Shown: positions 5,018 through 5,246 of the stretch, piece by piece
How the letters are laid out: each line of letters begins with the position of its first letter
Position numbering within the stretch: the first letter of the stretch is position 1
DNA from: Limnohabitans sp. Rim8
Lineage (GTDB): Bacteria > Pseudomonadota > Gammaproteobacteria > Burkholderiales > Burkholderiaceae_C
Direction: 5' to 3'
DNA: 5,246 bases
Assembly (NCBI GenBank): GCA_945877725.1
Contig: CAMDXR010000235.1
Coordinates: 1 to 5,246, forward strand
Made by a program: the position numbers and the translations under genes
The notes under the pieces: model-generated
What the model saw: the letters and a program-made list of their open reading frames with translations, nothing else
Database searches by the model: none
What the model was told of the DNA's origin: nothing

Positions 5018-5246
5018 TTAGAAGGAGTGAACGACACCAGCATCAAAGAATGACTGCTTGCTGTTGTCCTTGTCTGGAGTTGTACCAGTGTTATTTTTAC
5101 GTGTTTGGGTAGCGTAGCTGGTTTGCAGGTAAGTACGCTTGCTCAGGTCATACTTGACGCCGATACCGAACTTGGTGTCGTCTTGTTGGCCAGCTGCACC
5201 GTTACCGTTCCAGCCGCTGTAACCCAAGCGAAGGGTGGCAGCACCC
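5018..5246 (-). CDS. Gram-negative trimeric porin, C-terminal fragment (5' end beyond window)
   Basis: The last 75 complete codons of an outer-membrane beta-barrel porin enter from the right edge. The peptide reads GAATLRLGYSGWN, then TKFGIGVKYDLSKRTYLQTSYATQT, then a polar Asn/Thr/Asp/Lys-rich loop, and ends FFDAGVVHSF followed by TAA. Alternating hydrophobic strands, the YDLSKRT-YLQTSYA pattern typical of the penultimate strands of Burkholderiales porins, and the terminal Phe recognised by the BAM assembly machinery support the call. A complete protein would be roughly 330-400 residues, so most of it is missing. Such porins let small hydrophilic solutes diffuse into the periplasm. It is followed by a strong intrinsic terminator. 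Confidence 0.9.
   Translation of the reverse strand, partial: GAATLRLGYSGWNGNGAAGQQDDTKFGIGVKYDLSKRTYLQTSYATQTRKNNTGTTPDKDNSKQSFFDAGVVHSF

Overview
The window looks like chromosomal DNA of a betaproteobacterium in the order Burkholderiales, most likely family Comamonadaceae; the genus cannot be fixed from this sequence. The reasons are the fairly high GC content, two Bug-type (TctC-like) periplasmic solute receptors, a family greatly expanded in this order, and the C-terminal end of a Burkholderiales-type trimeric porin ending in Phe.

Layout, left to right. Positions 1-1478 (minus strand, 3' end cut off by the window edge) encode a family 5 (DppA/OppA-like) ABC transporter solute-binding protein with a Sec signal peptide and a good ribosome binding site. 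Upstream of it on the same strand, after a 113-nt gap holding a small hairpin, is a DUF3047 predicted lipoprotein of unknown function (1592-2422). A 240-nt divergent intergenic region follows. It holds a palindrome, a LysR-type-like box and a C-rich 11-bp tandem repeat whose minus strand fits the G-quadruplex pattern. The first Bug receptor (2663-3661, plus) comes next. It converges on a second Bug receptor (3820-4809, minus), and the 158 nt between them are mostly a 21-bp tandem repeat array ending in a strong palindrome. Upstream of the second Bug gene are four imperfect 11-bp repeats. Then comes a textbook rho-independent terminator for the porin gene, whose last 75 codons (5018-5246, minus) close the window.

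Functionally, this is an uptake-oriented cell-envelope segment: an outer-membrane porin, three periplasmic solute-binding proteins and a predicted outer-membrane lipoprotein. No transporter membrane subunits (TctA/TctB or ABC permeases/ATPases) are inside the window. The Bug receptors therefore look like orphans here, while permeases for the ABC receptor could lie beyond the left edge. No gene-free stretch exceeds 300 nt. I see no RNA genes, insertion sequences, CRISPR arrays or phage genes. The most unusual material is the set of short tandem repeats beside both Bug genes, not a new multi-gene system.
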